A DNA stretch of 42,387 nt from positions 1 through 42,387 of the forward strand of contig NZ_UXAW01000045.1 of assembly GCF_900609055.1 (NCBI RefSeq), written 5' to 3'. The translations under genes and the position numbers were made by a program. This DNA is from Pseudogemmobacter humi. GTDB taxonomy: Bacteria; Pseudomonadota; Alphaproteobacteria; Rhodobacterales; Rhodobacteraceae. Shown one piece after another: positions 24,093-31,562 of this stretch; position 1 is the first letter of the stretch; each line of letters begins with the position of its first letter. Under the pieces are notes generated by a model that made no database searches, was not told the origin of the DNA, and was given only the letters and a program-made list of their open reading frames with translations.

Positions 24093-25508
24093 ATGGATGC
24101 TGAACGGGTAAGGGCACGGCTGCTGGAAGCGGTCGGGCCGAAGGGGCTGGTGAACGATCCGGCGCAGCTGCGGGCGATGTCGACGCCCTGGCGCGATTCC
24201 TGGCCCTCGGAGCCGCTGGCTGTGGTGATGCCGGGGGCGACCGCCGAGGTCAGCGCCGTGGCGCGGATCTGCCATGAGGAGGGCTGGCCGCTGGTGCCGC
24301 AAGGCGGCAATACCGGCGTCACCGGGGCAGGGCTGAGCCGCCCCGGCGGCCGGGACGTGCTGATCTCGCTGAAGCGGATGAACCGGCTGCGCAGCATGGA
24401 TGCCGGGGATGACATCATGGTGGCCGAGGCGGGCTGCATCCTTGCCGATCTCCAGGCGGCGGCGGCCGCGCAAGAGCGGTTTTTCCCGATGTCGCTCGGC
24501 TCTCAGGGAAGCTGCACCATCGGCGGCAATATCGCGACCAATGCCGGGGGCATCAATGCGCTGCGCTACGGCACCATGCGCCAGCTGGTCAGCGGGCTTG
24601 AGGTCGTGCTGCCCGACGGGCGGGTCTGGGACGGGCTTCGGAAGCTGCGCAAAGACAATACCGGTTATGATCTGAAGCATCTCTTCATCGGCTCGGAAGG
24701 CACGCTCGGCATCATCACCGCCGCCGCTCTGTTCCTGTCGCCGCGCCCGCGCGCGCGCTGCACGGCGCTGGTGGGGCTGGAAAGCCCGGCCATGGCCCTG
24801 CGCTGGCTGCGCCGGCTCCGGCACGCGATGGGCGAGCATCTGACCGCCTGCGAGCTGATCGAACGGATCTGCATCGAGGTCGCGATGCGCCATCAGCCGG
24901 GGCTCCGCGATCCGCTGGCGCAGCCTTGCCCCTGGTATGCGCTGGTCGAGGCCGGTTCCTGCGATGAGGCGGCGGCGCTTGACGAGCGCATCACCGCCTG
25001 TTTCGCCGCGGCTCTGGAGGCGGGCGAGGTGCTGGACGGGGTGATCGCGACCTCGCTCGCGCAATCGGATGCGCTCTGGGCGATGCGCGAGATGCTGGCC
25101 GAGGGGCATCGCCATGAGGGGATATCGTTCAAGCACGATGTCTCGGTGCCGGTCTCGCAGGTGCCGGTTTTCATCGACCAGGCGGGTGAGGCCCTGGCGG
25201 CGCGCTTTCCGGGGATCAGGCAATTCGCCTTCGGCCATATCGGCGACGGCAATATCCACTACAACAGCCTTCAGGCGGCGGGGGAGCCGGCAGCGGACTG
25301 GGCCCCGCGCCTGCCCGAGGTCAACCGCATCGTGCATGACATCGTGCATCGGCTTGGCGGTTCGATCAGTGCCGAACATGGGATCGGCCAGCTCCGGCGG
25401 CAGGAATTGCCGCGCTACAAACCGGCCGTCGAGCTTGAGATGCAGCAGCGCATCAAGGCGGCGCTCGACCCGCTTGGGCAGATGAATCCGGGCAAGCTGT
25501 TCCTCTGA
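24093..25508 (+). CDS. FAD-linked D-2-hydroxyacid dehydrogenase (GlcD/D2HGDH family)
   Basis: A 471-aa vanillyl-alcohol-oxidase-type flavoprotein. FAD-binding blocks are PLVPQGGNTGVTGAGLS and GSQGSCTIGGNIATNAGG. The metal-binding substrate site is GHIGDGNIHYN with SAEHGIGQLRR near the C-terminus. The family includes D-2-hydroxyglutarate, D-lactate and glycolate dehydrogenases, many of which give electrons to ETF or a quinone. With the L-specific FMN enzyme at 20627, both stereoisomers of a 2-hydroxyacid could be converted to one 2-oxoacid. A hairpin separates it from the convergent transporter gene. Confidence 0.88.
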   Translation: MDAERVRARLLEAVGPKGLVNDPAQLRAMSTPWRDSWPSEPLAVVMPGATAEVSAVARICHEEGWPLVPQGGNTGVTGAGLSRPGGRDVLISLKRMNRLRSMDAGDDIMVAEAGCILADLQAAAAAQERFFPMSLGSQGSCTIGGNIATNAGGINALRYGTMRQLVSGLEVVLPDGRVWDGLRKLRKDNTGYDLKHLFIGSEGTLGIITAAALFLSPRPRARCTALVGLESPAMALRWLRRLRHAMGEHLTACELIERICIEVAMRHQPGLRDPLAQPCPWYALVEAGSCDEAAALDERITACFAAALEAGEVLDGVIATSLAQSDALWAMREMLAEGHRHEGISFKHDVSVPVSQVPVFIDQAGEALAARFPGIRQFAFGHIGDGNIHYNSLQAAGEPAADWAPRLPEVNRIVHDIVHRLGGSISAEHGIGQLRRQELPRYKPAVELEMQQRIKAALDPLGQMNPGKLFL

Positions 25509-25514
25509 GCGGTG

Positions 25515-25542
25515 CCTGTCGCGGCTTCAGAACCGCGACAGG
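25515..25542. terminator. Bidirectional terminator hairpin
   Basis: CCTGTCGCGG (25515-25524) and CCGCGACAGG (25533-25542) form a perfect 10-bp stem with an 8-base loop between the convergent D-2-hydroxyacid dehydrogenase and transporter genes. The right arm lies in the last codons of the transporter. No long T run follows. Confidence 0.6.
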
Positions 25543-25973
25543 ACCACCCCGGCAAAGACGAAGAGCACCGAGAGGAGGCGCGCCGGGCTGACCGGGCGCG
25601 CCGCGGTGCCGAAGGCGCCGATCATGTCGATGATCACCGCGCCGAGCAATTGCCCCGCCACCACCATGGCAAAGGTCGAGACCACGCCGATCACCGGCAC
25701 CGAGAAGATCACGCCCAGCATGTAGAGCGGCCCGAAAAGCCCGCCGATCCACAGAAACCAGCGCAGCGGTTCGGCGCCGGCCAGCAGGCGGTATTCGCCC
25801 GACATCAGGGTGGTGGCGATCAGCAGAAGGGTGCTGAGCGAAAAGCTGATCGTGCTGGCCAGAAGCGGGCTGTGCACTGCCTTGCCAAGCTGCGCGTTGA
25901 TCGGCGCCTGGACCGCCAGAGCGACGCCCGCGCCAAGCGCAAATGTCATACAAAGCGCGAGGGGAAAACTCAT
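25527..25973 (-). CDS. Small DMT-family membrane transporter (YdcZ/DUF606 type)
   Basis: A 148-aa inner-membrane protein with about five hydrophobic helices: ALCMTFALGAGVALAVQAPI, then STISFSLSTLLLIATTL, WFLWIGGLFGPLYMLGVIFS, IGVVSTFAMVVAGQLLGAVII and LLSVLFVFAGVVLS. The NAQLGKAV stretch after helix 1 is typical of DUF606/YdcZ-type drug/metabolite transporters, which act in pairs. I chose the ATG at 25973, behind AAGGA, instead of one 9 bases upstream. It follows the first rraA-like gene by 21 bases. Export or uptake of a pathway metabolite is a guess. Confidence 0.75.
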   Translation of the reverse strand: MSFPLALCMTFALGAGVALAVQAPINAQLGKAVHSPLLASTISFSLSTLLLIATTLMSGEYRLLAGAEPLRWFLWIGGLFGPLYMLGVIFSVPVIGVVSTFAMVVAGQLLGAVIIDMIGAFGTAARPVSPARLLSVLFVFAGVVLSRF

Positions 25974-25994
25974 GCCGGGCATCCTTGTCGCCGG

Positions 25995-26684
25995 TCAGGC
26001 GTGGCGCAGGCTCGCCGCGATGCCGGTAAAACTTTCGCCGGCTCTGAGGCGGGCAGAGAAGGCATTGTCCCGCGCATCCAGATCTTCGGCGGTTGCAAGA
26101 ACCCGTTCGGCGGCGCCGGCGGGAATGGCGATGACGCCGGTGTCGTCAATCACCACCAGGTCGCCCGGAGTGACGCAGATGCCGCCGCAGATCACCGGCT
26201 CGTCAAGGCTGACCACCCGCACCCGCCCCTTGCCCGAGCGGGGCGTGAGGCAGCGGCTTGCCAGGGTAAAGCCCAAGCGGCGAATCTCTTCGATATCGCG
26301 CGCGCCGCCATCGACCACCGCCCCGGCGGCGCCGCGCAGCGACATGGTTTCGGCCGCAAGCCCGCCCAGGGTCGAGATCTCGACCCCGCCCATATCGGCG
26401 ACGAGGATCTCGTCCGGGCCGACGCTGTCAAAGCCGCGCCCCACCGCGAAATCCTCAAACCGGAAGCTCCCGTAGGGGGCGGCCTGTTCCTGCATGGTGC
26501 GGGCGAAACCGGCGATACGGCCCTGGCCGGAGTGCCGCGCGAGGCCGGTCATGATCCCGGGCAGACCGAGTTGGTCCAGCGCATCCGCGATCGTCGCGCT
26601 CGCCAGGGCGCGGGCGCGCGCCAGCAGTTCGGCATCGCCGCCACTCCGACCGGAGCCGGCGGTCTTTTGGACATGATTCGTCAT
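25995..26684 (-). CDS. RraA-family aldolase-like protein (copy 1)
   Basis: A 229-aa protein of the RraA / 4-hydroxy-4-methyl-2-oxoglutarate (HMG/CHA) aldolase family, which splits such acids to pyruvate plus a second 2-oxoacid using a divalent metal. The catalytic pair Arg129-Asp130 sits in VVDGGARDIEEIRR, the phosphate/pyruvate-loop-like DMGGVEISTLGGLAAE is intact, and GDLVVIDDTGVIAIP is conserved. I chose the ATG at 26684, which overlaps the stop of the upstream paralogue (ATGA). RraA proteins without aldolase activity regulate RNase E, but the conserved Arg-Asp and the catabolic setting favour an enzyme. Confidence 0.8.
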   Translation of the reverse strand: MTNHVQKTAGSGRSGGDAELLARARALASATIADALDQLGLPGIMTGLARHSGQGRIAGFARTMQEQAAPYGSFRFEDFAVGRGFDSVGPDEILVADMGGVEISTLGGLAAETMSLRGAAGAVVDGGARDIEEIRRLGFTLASRCLTPRSGKGRVRVVSLDEPVICGGICVTPGDLVVIDDTGVIAIPAGAAERVLATAEDLDARDNAFSARLRAGESFTGIAASLRHA

Positions 26685-27334
26685 TCCGACACCATCCGGT
26701 CCCTGATCCTGCGCTCGATGGCGGCGTCGCGATCCTCGATGGCTTCGGCGATAGTCAGCACATCGTCGACGCGGCCGCGCGGCACCACCACGACCCCGGT
26801 GTCGTCGACGAGAACCAGGTCCCGCGGCGCGATGCTGACCTCGCCGCACAGAACCGGCTCGTGGCGCGAGAGGATGCGCATCCGGCCGCGCCCGCTGCGG
26901 GGCGTGACATGCCGGCTGGCCACCGTGATATCGGTCGCGATCAGCTCATCGACATCCCGGCAGGCGCCGTCGATCACCACGCCCGCGGCGCCGCGCGAAT
27001 GCAGGATCAGCCCGGCAAGACCGCCGAAGGTCGAGGTCTCTGCCCCGCCCATCGCGATCACCAGCACCGCATTGCGCCCGATTTCGTTGAAGATCGGGAA
27101 GACCGCGAAATCGGCCTCGCTGAAACTGCCAAGCTCGCCCGTCTCGGCGCTGACCGTTTCGGCAAAGCCCGCGATGCGGCCGCTGCCCGATCGGCGCGTG
27201 ATCCCATTGACGACGCCCCGGATGCCGGAGCGGTCAAGCGCGTCGCTGAGGGTTGCCGTGCTGAGCGCGGCCAGCCGTCTCAGAACCTCTGCATCCGCGC
27301 ATTCCTGATCTGTGCTTTCAATCTGTGCCGACAA
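26681..27334 (-). CDS. RraA-family aldolase-like protein (copy 2)
   Basis: A 217-aa paralogue of the gene just downstream. The catalytic Arg126-Asp127 are in VVIDGACRDVDEL; MGGAETSTFGGLAG and RDLVLVDDTGVVVVP are conserved. Expected activity: retro-aldol cleavage of a 4-hydroxy-2-oxo diacid (for example 4-hydroxy-4-methyl-2-oxoglutarate to two pyruvates) and/or oxaloacetate decarboxylation. It is the first gene of the rraA-rraA-transporter unit, with an operator at 27401 upstream. Two tandem paralogues suggest a hetero-oligomer or two stereochemical substrates; neither can be decided from sequence. Confidence 0.8.
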   Translation of the reverse strand: MSAQIESTDQECADAEVLRRLAALSTATLSDALDRSGIRGVVNGITRRSGSGRIAGFAETVSAETGELGSFSEADFAVFPIFNEIGRNAVLVIAMGGAETSTFGGLAGLILHSRGAAGVVIDGACRDVDELIATDITVASRHVTPRSGRGRMRILSRHEPVLCGEVSIAPRDLVLVDDTGVVVVPRGRVDDVLTIAEAIEDRDAAIERRIRDRMVSE

Positions 27335-27366
27335 GACCGGGCAACCCTCTCATATCTTCCGAGAGC

Positions 27367-27410
27367 AGCCTAATATTTGCCGGAAATATCGTCAACCTTA
27401 TTGTCGATAA
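27367..27410 (-). promoter_or_regulatory. Promoter and operator of the rraA unit
   Basis: On the minus strand TTGACG (27390-27395), a 17-base spacer and TAGGCT (27367-27372) make a plausible sigma-70-type promoter for the rraA genes. The operator variant TTGTCGATAA (27401-27410) lies 5 bases upstream of the -35. Apart from this, the 27335-27460 gap shows nothing recognisable. Confidence 0.5.
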
Positions 27411-27460
27411 TCTTGGGGGCGAATTTGCTGCATCGCAGCTTCACTCCCACATATATGATT

Positions 27461-28129
27461 TCACAGCCGATTCACGCGCTTATAGGCTTCGAGCGCCGGA
27501 TACATATGCTGGGTCACGGTCTGGATGAACCGCTCGCGGTCGCCGCGCTCCAGGGCATCGATCATCCGGTTGTGATCCTCGTAGGAGTTGCGCAGATGGT
27601 TGGAATCACCCAGGGCGAACCAGTGGATCGGCGAGGTGCGCAGCCAGAACTGATCGAGCGTCTCCACGAGGAACCGGTTGCCGCTGGCGGCATGGATCAG
27701 CGAGTGGAAATCGGTATTGATGCGCGAGGATTCTTCCTTGTCGCCGGTCTCGGCGGCGGCGAGATAGGCGGCATTCAGCCGGCGCAACTCTGCGATGAAT
27801 TCCGGCGCGGCCGGCATCGGCACCCTGGCCGCGACCTCGCGTTGCAGGATCTCGCGCATCTCGTAAAGCTCTTCCAGCTCGCCGATCGAGAAGTCCCGCA
27901 CGATCACGCCCTTGTTGGGGCGGCGCTCGACAAGGCCCATCCGGTCCAGCTCGACAAAGGCGCTGCGGATCGTGTGCCGCGTGGCGCCAAAGCGCTCGTT
28001 CAGTTCTTCTTCGACAAGATGCTCGCGCGGGCGGTAGCGGCCGAAGATGATCGCTTCCCGCAGGGCATTGCACAGCGCAGTCACTTTGTCGTCGCCAGAT
28101 CTGTTCTCAGAGCTTTTTCGGGGCATCAT
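27461..28129 (-). CDS. GntR-family (FCD) transcriptional regulator
   Basis: A 222-aa FadR/FCD-type regulator. The winged helix (about residues 14-78) has ALREAIIFGRYRPREHLVEE, RFGATRHTIRSAFVELDRMG and the wing RPNKGVIVRDF. The all-helical FCD domain (about 85-215) carries the metal and ligand residues in NTDFHSLIHAAS, EDHNRMIDAL and TQHMYPALE. I chose the ATG at 28129, after AAGGA. Its position between two operator-bearing promoters, and six copies of an ATTGTCGAC-type site in the surrounding region, make it the likely controller of the whole 13-41 kb regulon. The ligand is probably a dicarboxylate-like intermediate (inference). Confidence 0.87.
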   Translation of the reverse strand: MMPRKSSENRSGDDKVTALCNALREAIIFGRYRPREHLVEEELNERFGATRHTIRSAFVELDRMGLVERRPNKGVIVRDFSIGELEELYEMREILQREVAARVPMPAAPEFIAELRRLNAAYLAAAETGDKEESSRINTDFHSLIHAASGNRFLVETLDQFWLRTSPIHWFALGDSNHLRNSYEDHNRMIDALERGDRERFIQTVTQHMYPALEAYKRVNRL

Positions 28130-28410
28130 ATATCCTTCACCGAAACTATCTTCTTCCTGTCTGCCGCGCTGGCCGAAAGCCATCCGGCCGGGAAGATCCG
28201 GGGCCGCATCGCAGTTGCGCTCCCGAATTGTGCGTCCCGGCAGAATTTTCGCCGTTTACCGCAGGCAGGGGGAGGTCAACAAGCATGCAGTAAGGTCCGG
28301 CCGCTTTGCCGCCGGGTTTCATGCCGGTTCTGCCGGGCGAAACAGGGTCGGACGGGGGTTCGGCGGGCAAGCGGTCTTCCTTTCCTGCGGTCCAGGGCGA
28401 TCAAACGCGG

Positions 28411-28470
28411 TTGACACAGTTCAGCATATCGCTTTACGGATAACAATAAGGACGACACAATTGTCGACGA
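28411..28470 (+). promoter_or_regulatory. Promoter element and operator before the SDR gene
   Basis: The 406-bp gap 28130-28535 separates the divergent gntR and SDR genes. TTGACA (28411-28416) is a good -35, with only a weak -10 about 17 bases later. TTGTCGACGA (28461-28470, preceded by A) is a variant of the shared operator and would lie just downstream of the transcription start, the position for a repressor. I see nothing coding in the rest of the gap. Confidence 0.55.
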
Positions 28471-28535
28471 TCTTATCGTCCGAATCGCGAATGGTGCCGG
28501 GCGAAGCGATAAGAAACCGATCCGGGGAGGGATTC

Positions 28536-29282
28536 ATGGGGCGTCTGAGTGGAAAGAAAGCCATTTTCATTGGCGCGGCAACCGGTATCGGCCGGGTCAC
28601 GGCTGCGAAATTCGTCGAGGAGGGCGCGAGCCTTGTGATCCTCGATATCAACGCCGGGGCCGGGGCCGCCAGCGCCGCCGAGGCTGGCGCGGGTTTCGTT
28701 CAGTGCGACATCTCGAATGAGGAAAGCGTGGCCGCCGCGATCCGGCAGGCAGCCGAACAGCTTGGCGGTATCGACATTCTGGTGAACAATGCCGCGCTGC
28801 AATATTCCGGCGAGGTCACCTCTTTCGATGTCGGCCTCTGGGACCGCATCTTCGCGGTGAACACGCGCGGGGTCTTCCTCGCCTGCAAATACGCCGTGCC
28901 TTATCTTGAGAAATCGAAAGCGGCCTCGATCGTTTCGACCGCCTCGCTGGCGGGGCTGCGCGGCGGTCCGGGGATGACCGCCTATTCGGCGACCAAGGGC
29001 GCGGTGATCGCCTTCACCACCGCGCTTGCGATGGAGCTGGCGCCGAAGAAGATCCGCGTCAATGCGATCTGCCCGGGCTGGGTCGATACCCCGTTCAACG
29101 GGCCGGCCATCGACTTCATGGGCGGCACCAAAGTGCAGGAAGAGGTGATCCGGCAGATCGTGCCGCTCGGCCGCCAGGGCGTGCCGGCCGAGATCGCGCC
29201 GCTCTTCGTCTATCTCGCCTCGGACGAATCGATCTTCATGACCGCGCAGTCGATCGTCATCGACGGCGGCGTCTACAACTGA
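28536..29282 (+). CDS. Short-chain dehydrogenase/reductase
   Basis: A 248-aa classical SDR. The NAD(P)-binding glycine motif is FIGAATGIGRVTAAKF with Asp in the second strand (VILDIN), suggesting NAD. NNAALQYSG follows, then catalytic Ser in STASLAGLRGG and Tyr-x3-Lys in MTAYSATKGAV, and the PGWVDTPFN loop. I chose the ATG at 28536, behind GGGGAGGG. It begins the large operon that continues through glcG-like, etfBA, dgcB-like and the second GMC pair. It oxidises or reduces a hydroxyl/keto group of the unknown substrate. Confidence 0.88.
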   Translation: MGRLSGKKAIFIGAATGIGRVTAAKFVEEGASLVILDINAGAGAASAAEAGAGFVQCDISNEESVAAAIRQAAEQLGGIDILVNNAALQYSGEVTSFDVGLWDRIFAVNTRGVFLACKYAVPYLEKSKAASIVSTASLAGLRGGPGMTAYSATKGAVIAFTTALAMELAPKKIRVNAICPGWVDTPFNGPAIDFMGGTKVQEEVIRQIVPLGRQGVPAEIAPLFVYLASDESIFMTAQSIVIDGGVYN

Positions 29283-29288
29283 TCCGCC

Positions 29289-29308
29289 GGCCCCCCGGAA
29301 AGGGGGCC
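29289..29308 (+). terminator. Intercistronic GC hairpin
   Basis: GGCCCCC (29289-29295) pairs with GGGGGCC (29302-29308) over a 6-base loop, directly after the SDR stop. There is no T run, so it is better read as an RNA-stabilising or attenuating hairpin than as a full terminator. A looser GC hairpin also follows the next gene (about 29755-29783). Confidence 0.4.
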
Positions 29309-29355
29309 TGCGGAGCGCCGGTCCGTGCCGGCCGAATTCAACGGGAGGAAATCTG

Positions 29356-29748
29356 ATGAGCTATAACGACCGGATCAGCGCCGCTGTCGCGGCGGGTGTG
29401 GCAAAGGCGAAGGAACTCGGCTCGCCGAGCAGCATCGCCGTGCTTTGCGCGGGCCGCAATCTCGTGGCGTTCCAGCGTATGGAAGGCGCGCTTCTCGCCA
29501 GCATCGAAATCTCGCAGGGCAAGGCCTATACCGCCGCCTCGCTGCGGCTGAATTCGGGCGATGTCACCCAGGCCGTGCAGCCCGGCGGGCCGTTCTACGG
29601 CATGGAACACACCCAGCGTCAGCCGATGGTGGTCTTTGCGGGCGGCCTCTATGTCGCGAAGGACAGCTTCACCGGCGCGGTCGGTGTGGCCGGCGGCACG
29701 CTTGAACAGGATGTTGCCGTGGCCGAGGCCGTAGCTGCCGCTCTCTGA
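29356..29748 (+). CDS. GlcG/HbpS-family (DUF336) protein
   Basis: A 130-aa protein of the GlcG/HbpS family: an N-terminal helix (DRISAAVAAGVAKAKEL), then the sheet region AVLCAGRNLVAFQRMEGALLAS, the KAYTAASLRL helix, and GGLYVAKDSFTGAVGVAGGT followed by the EQDVAVAEA helix. GlcG accompanies glycolate oxidase genes, and HbpS binds haem, but the biochemical role of most members is unknown. No signal peptide is seen. It has a GGGAGG ribosome site and sits between the SDR and ETF genes, so a role linked to oxidation in this pathway is inferred. Confidence 0.8.
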   Translation: MSYNDRISAAVAAGVAKAKELGSPSSIAVLCAGRNLVAFQRMEGALLASIEISQGKAYTAASLRLNSGDVTQAVQPGGPFYGMEHTQRQPMVVFAGGLYVAKDSFTGAVGVAGGTLEQDVAVAEAVAAAL

Positions 29749-29817
29749 CAGAAGGGGCGGCCCGCTTCCGGCCGGCTGCCCCGCATAAGTTCCGTATCAA
29801 AAGACAAGGGCGCGCAT

Positions 29818-30585
29818 ATGCATGTAGCGGCTATTCTCAGGCTTGTTCCCGATACGAGGGAAGAGCTTGAAGTCGACGCTTCCGGCCGGGATATCGACCG
29901 GGAATGGGTCGGGATGAGACTCTCGGAATTCGACGATCAGGCGCTGGAAGAGGCGGTGCTGCTGAAAGAGCGCAGCGGCGCGAAAGTGACCGCCATTGCG
30001 CTGGCGGGCGAGGGTGTCGACCGGCTGTTGCAGACCGCGGTTGCGCGCGGCGTCGATGAGGTGGTCCGGGTGGTGCATGACATCGCGGACAGCCGCGACA
30101 CCGCCCGCCAGGTCGAAGCCCTGGCCGGGGCCTTGCACCGCATCGGGGCCGATGTGGTTCTGACCGGCGTGATGACGCCGGAGGATATTCTCGGGCAGCT
30201 TGCGGGCACCCTTGCCGGCCGGCTGGGCTGGCCGGTGTTCAACGCCGTCACCTCGGTAGCAGCCGAAGGCGATGGCCTGCGCCTGCGCCAGGAGTATTCC
30301 GGCGGGCGCGCCGCCATTTTCGATGTGAGCGGCCCGGTGGTGATCGGGGTGCAGTCGGCCTCGCAGGCGCCGCGCTATGTGGCAGGCTCGAAACTCCGCC
30401 AGGCGGCGGGAACGCCGATCGGCCAGGAAGAGATCCCGACCCGGGCACCTGCGGCAGCCGCCGCGATCACGGGGCTCTCGCTGGTCGAGGCGGGGGGGCA
30501 GGCGGTGTCGCTCGAAGGGGATGCCACCACCATCGCCGGCAAGATCATCGCGATCCTGTCCGAGAAAGGCCTGATCGGAGCGTGA
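29818..30585 (+). CDS. etfB: Electron transfer flavoprotein, beta subunit
   Basis: A 255-aa EtfB (FixA-type) subunit: N-terminal AAILRLVPDTREELEVDASG, the FDDQALEEAVLLKE helix, then ALAGEGVDRLLQTAVARGVDEVVRV and DVVLTGVMTPEDILGQLAGTLA, the AMP-binding area. With EtfA it accepts electrons from FAD dehydrogenases such as Mcd and perhaps the D-2-hydroxyacid dehydrogenase. It shares a 3-base spacing with etfA and is followed by a DgcB-like membrane acceptor, an order known from dimethylglycine catabolism operons. It is divergent enough from housekeeping ETF to suggest a dedicated copy. Confidence 0.9.
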   Translation: MHVAAILRLVPDTREELEVDASGRDIDREWVGMRLSEFDDQALEEAVLLKERSGAKVTAIALAGEGVDRLLQTAVARGVDEVVRVVHDIADSRDTARQVEALAGALHRIGADVVLTGVMTPEDILGQLAGTLAGRLGWPVFNAVTSVAAEGDGLRLRQEYSGGRAAIFDVSGPVVIGVQSASQAPRYVAGSKLRQAAGTPIGQEEIPTRAPAAAAAITGLSLVEAGGQAVSLEGDATTIAGKIIAILSEKGLIGA

Positions 30586-30587
30586 GC

Positions 30588-31562
30588 ATGAAAATTCTCG
30601 TCTACATCGAACAGATTGCCGGTCAGACCGCAGGGATCACCGGCGAGCTTCTGACGCTGGCGCGCGGGCTGGCCGAGCGGACCGGCGGTCACGTCGAGGC
30701 GCTGATCGCCTCGGATGCGCCCGAAAGCATCGGGGGAAGCCTTGCCGGCGCCGATCTGGTGCTGACCGCCGCGGATCCGGCTTTCGCGCAGTATAATCCC
30801 CAGGCCCAGGCCGCGCTGATCGAGGCGGTGATCGCCGCGCGCGCGCCGGATCTGGTCCTCTTCGGCTATACGACCATGGGCATGGATCTCGCGCCCTGGC
30901 TTGCGGCCCGCACCGGGCGCCCGCTGGCCGGCTATTGCATCGGGCTGGAGCCCGATGGGGCCGGGCTGAAGGCACGCAGCCAGATCTATGGCGGCAAACT
31001 GATCGCCGATGTCGAACTGCCTTTGCCCGCCATCGTGGTCATGGCGCCGGGCGCGGTGCGCGAGGCGGAAGGCCGCGGCGACGAACCCGCGCGTGAGGCC
31101 GTCGCCGTGCCGCCCGGTCTTGCCGGGGGAGCGGTGCGCTTCGTTTCCGCTCAGGCCCCGGACGCTAATGCCATCGACATCACCCAGGTCGAAAAGCTGG
31201 TCTGTGTCGGGCGCGGTATCGGTGAACAGGACGCCATCGAAGAGGCACGCGGCCTTGCTTCCGCGCTGGGGGCGGAACTGGTTTCCTCGCGTCCGCTGGT
31301 CGATCTGGGCTGGATGCCGAAAGAGCGTCAGGTCGGCAAGTCGGGCCGAACGGTCAAGCCGCGCCTCTATCTGACGCTGGGGGTCTCGGGTGCGCCCGAA
31401 CATCTGGAGGGCATGTCGGCCGCCGATCTGATCATCGCGGTCAATACCGACGCGAATGCGCCGATCTTCCAGGTCGCGCATTACCGCGCGGTGGTGGATT
31501 GCGCCGATCTGATCCCCGAAATCGTCGATGAGCTGGAACGTCAGGGCCTGTCGCATGCCTGA
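30588..31562 (+). CDS. etfA: Electron transfer flavoprotein, alpha subunit
   Basis: A 324-aa EtfA. The C-terminal FAD domain contains the hallmark VGRGIGEQDAIEEARGLASAL, then GWMPKERQVGKSGRTVKPRLY and LGVSGAPEHLEGM...IIAVNTDANAPIFQVAHYRAVVD. The N-terminal domain (MKILVYIEQ...) is shortened relative to typical EtfA but complete. A GTG at 30582 overlapping the etfB stop is an alternative start; I prefer the ATG at 30588 with GGAG 7 bases upstream. The dgcB-like ATG lies inside its last codons, so the two are translationally coupled. Confidence 0.9.
   Translation: MKILVYIEQIAGQTAGITGELLTLARGLAERTGGHVEALIASDAPESIGGSLAGADLVLTAADPAFAQYNPQAQAALIEAVIAARAPDLVLFGYTTMGMDLAPWLAARTGRPLAGYCIGLEPDGAGLKARSQIYGGKLIADVELPLPAIVVMAPGAVREAEGRGDEPAREAVAVPPGLAGGAVRFVSAQAPDANAIDITQVEKLVCVGRGIGEQDAIEEARGLASALGAELVSSRPLVDLGWMPKERQVGKSGRTVKPRLYLTLGVSGAPEHLEGMSAADLIIAVNTDANAPIFQVAHYRAVVDCADLIPEIVDELERQGLSHA

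Noticed and set aside
25512-27308. A 598-codon plus-strand open frame over the transporter and rraA genes
   Set aside because: It covers three minus-strand genes with intact family motifs and overlapping starts and stops; its own translation is low-complexity.
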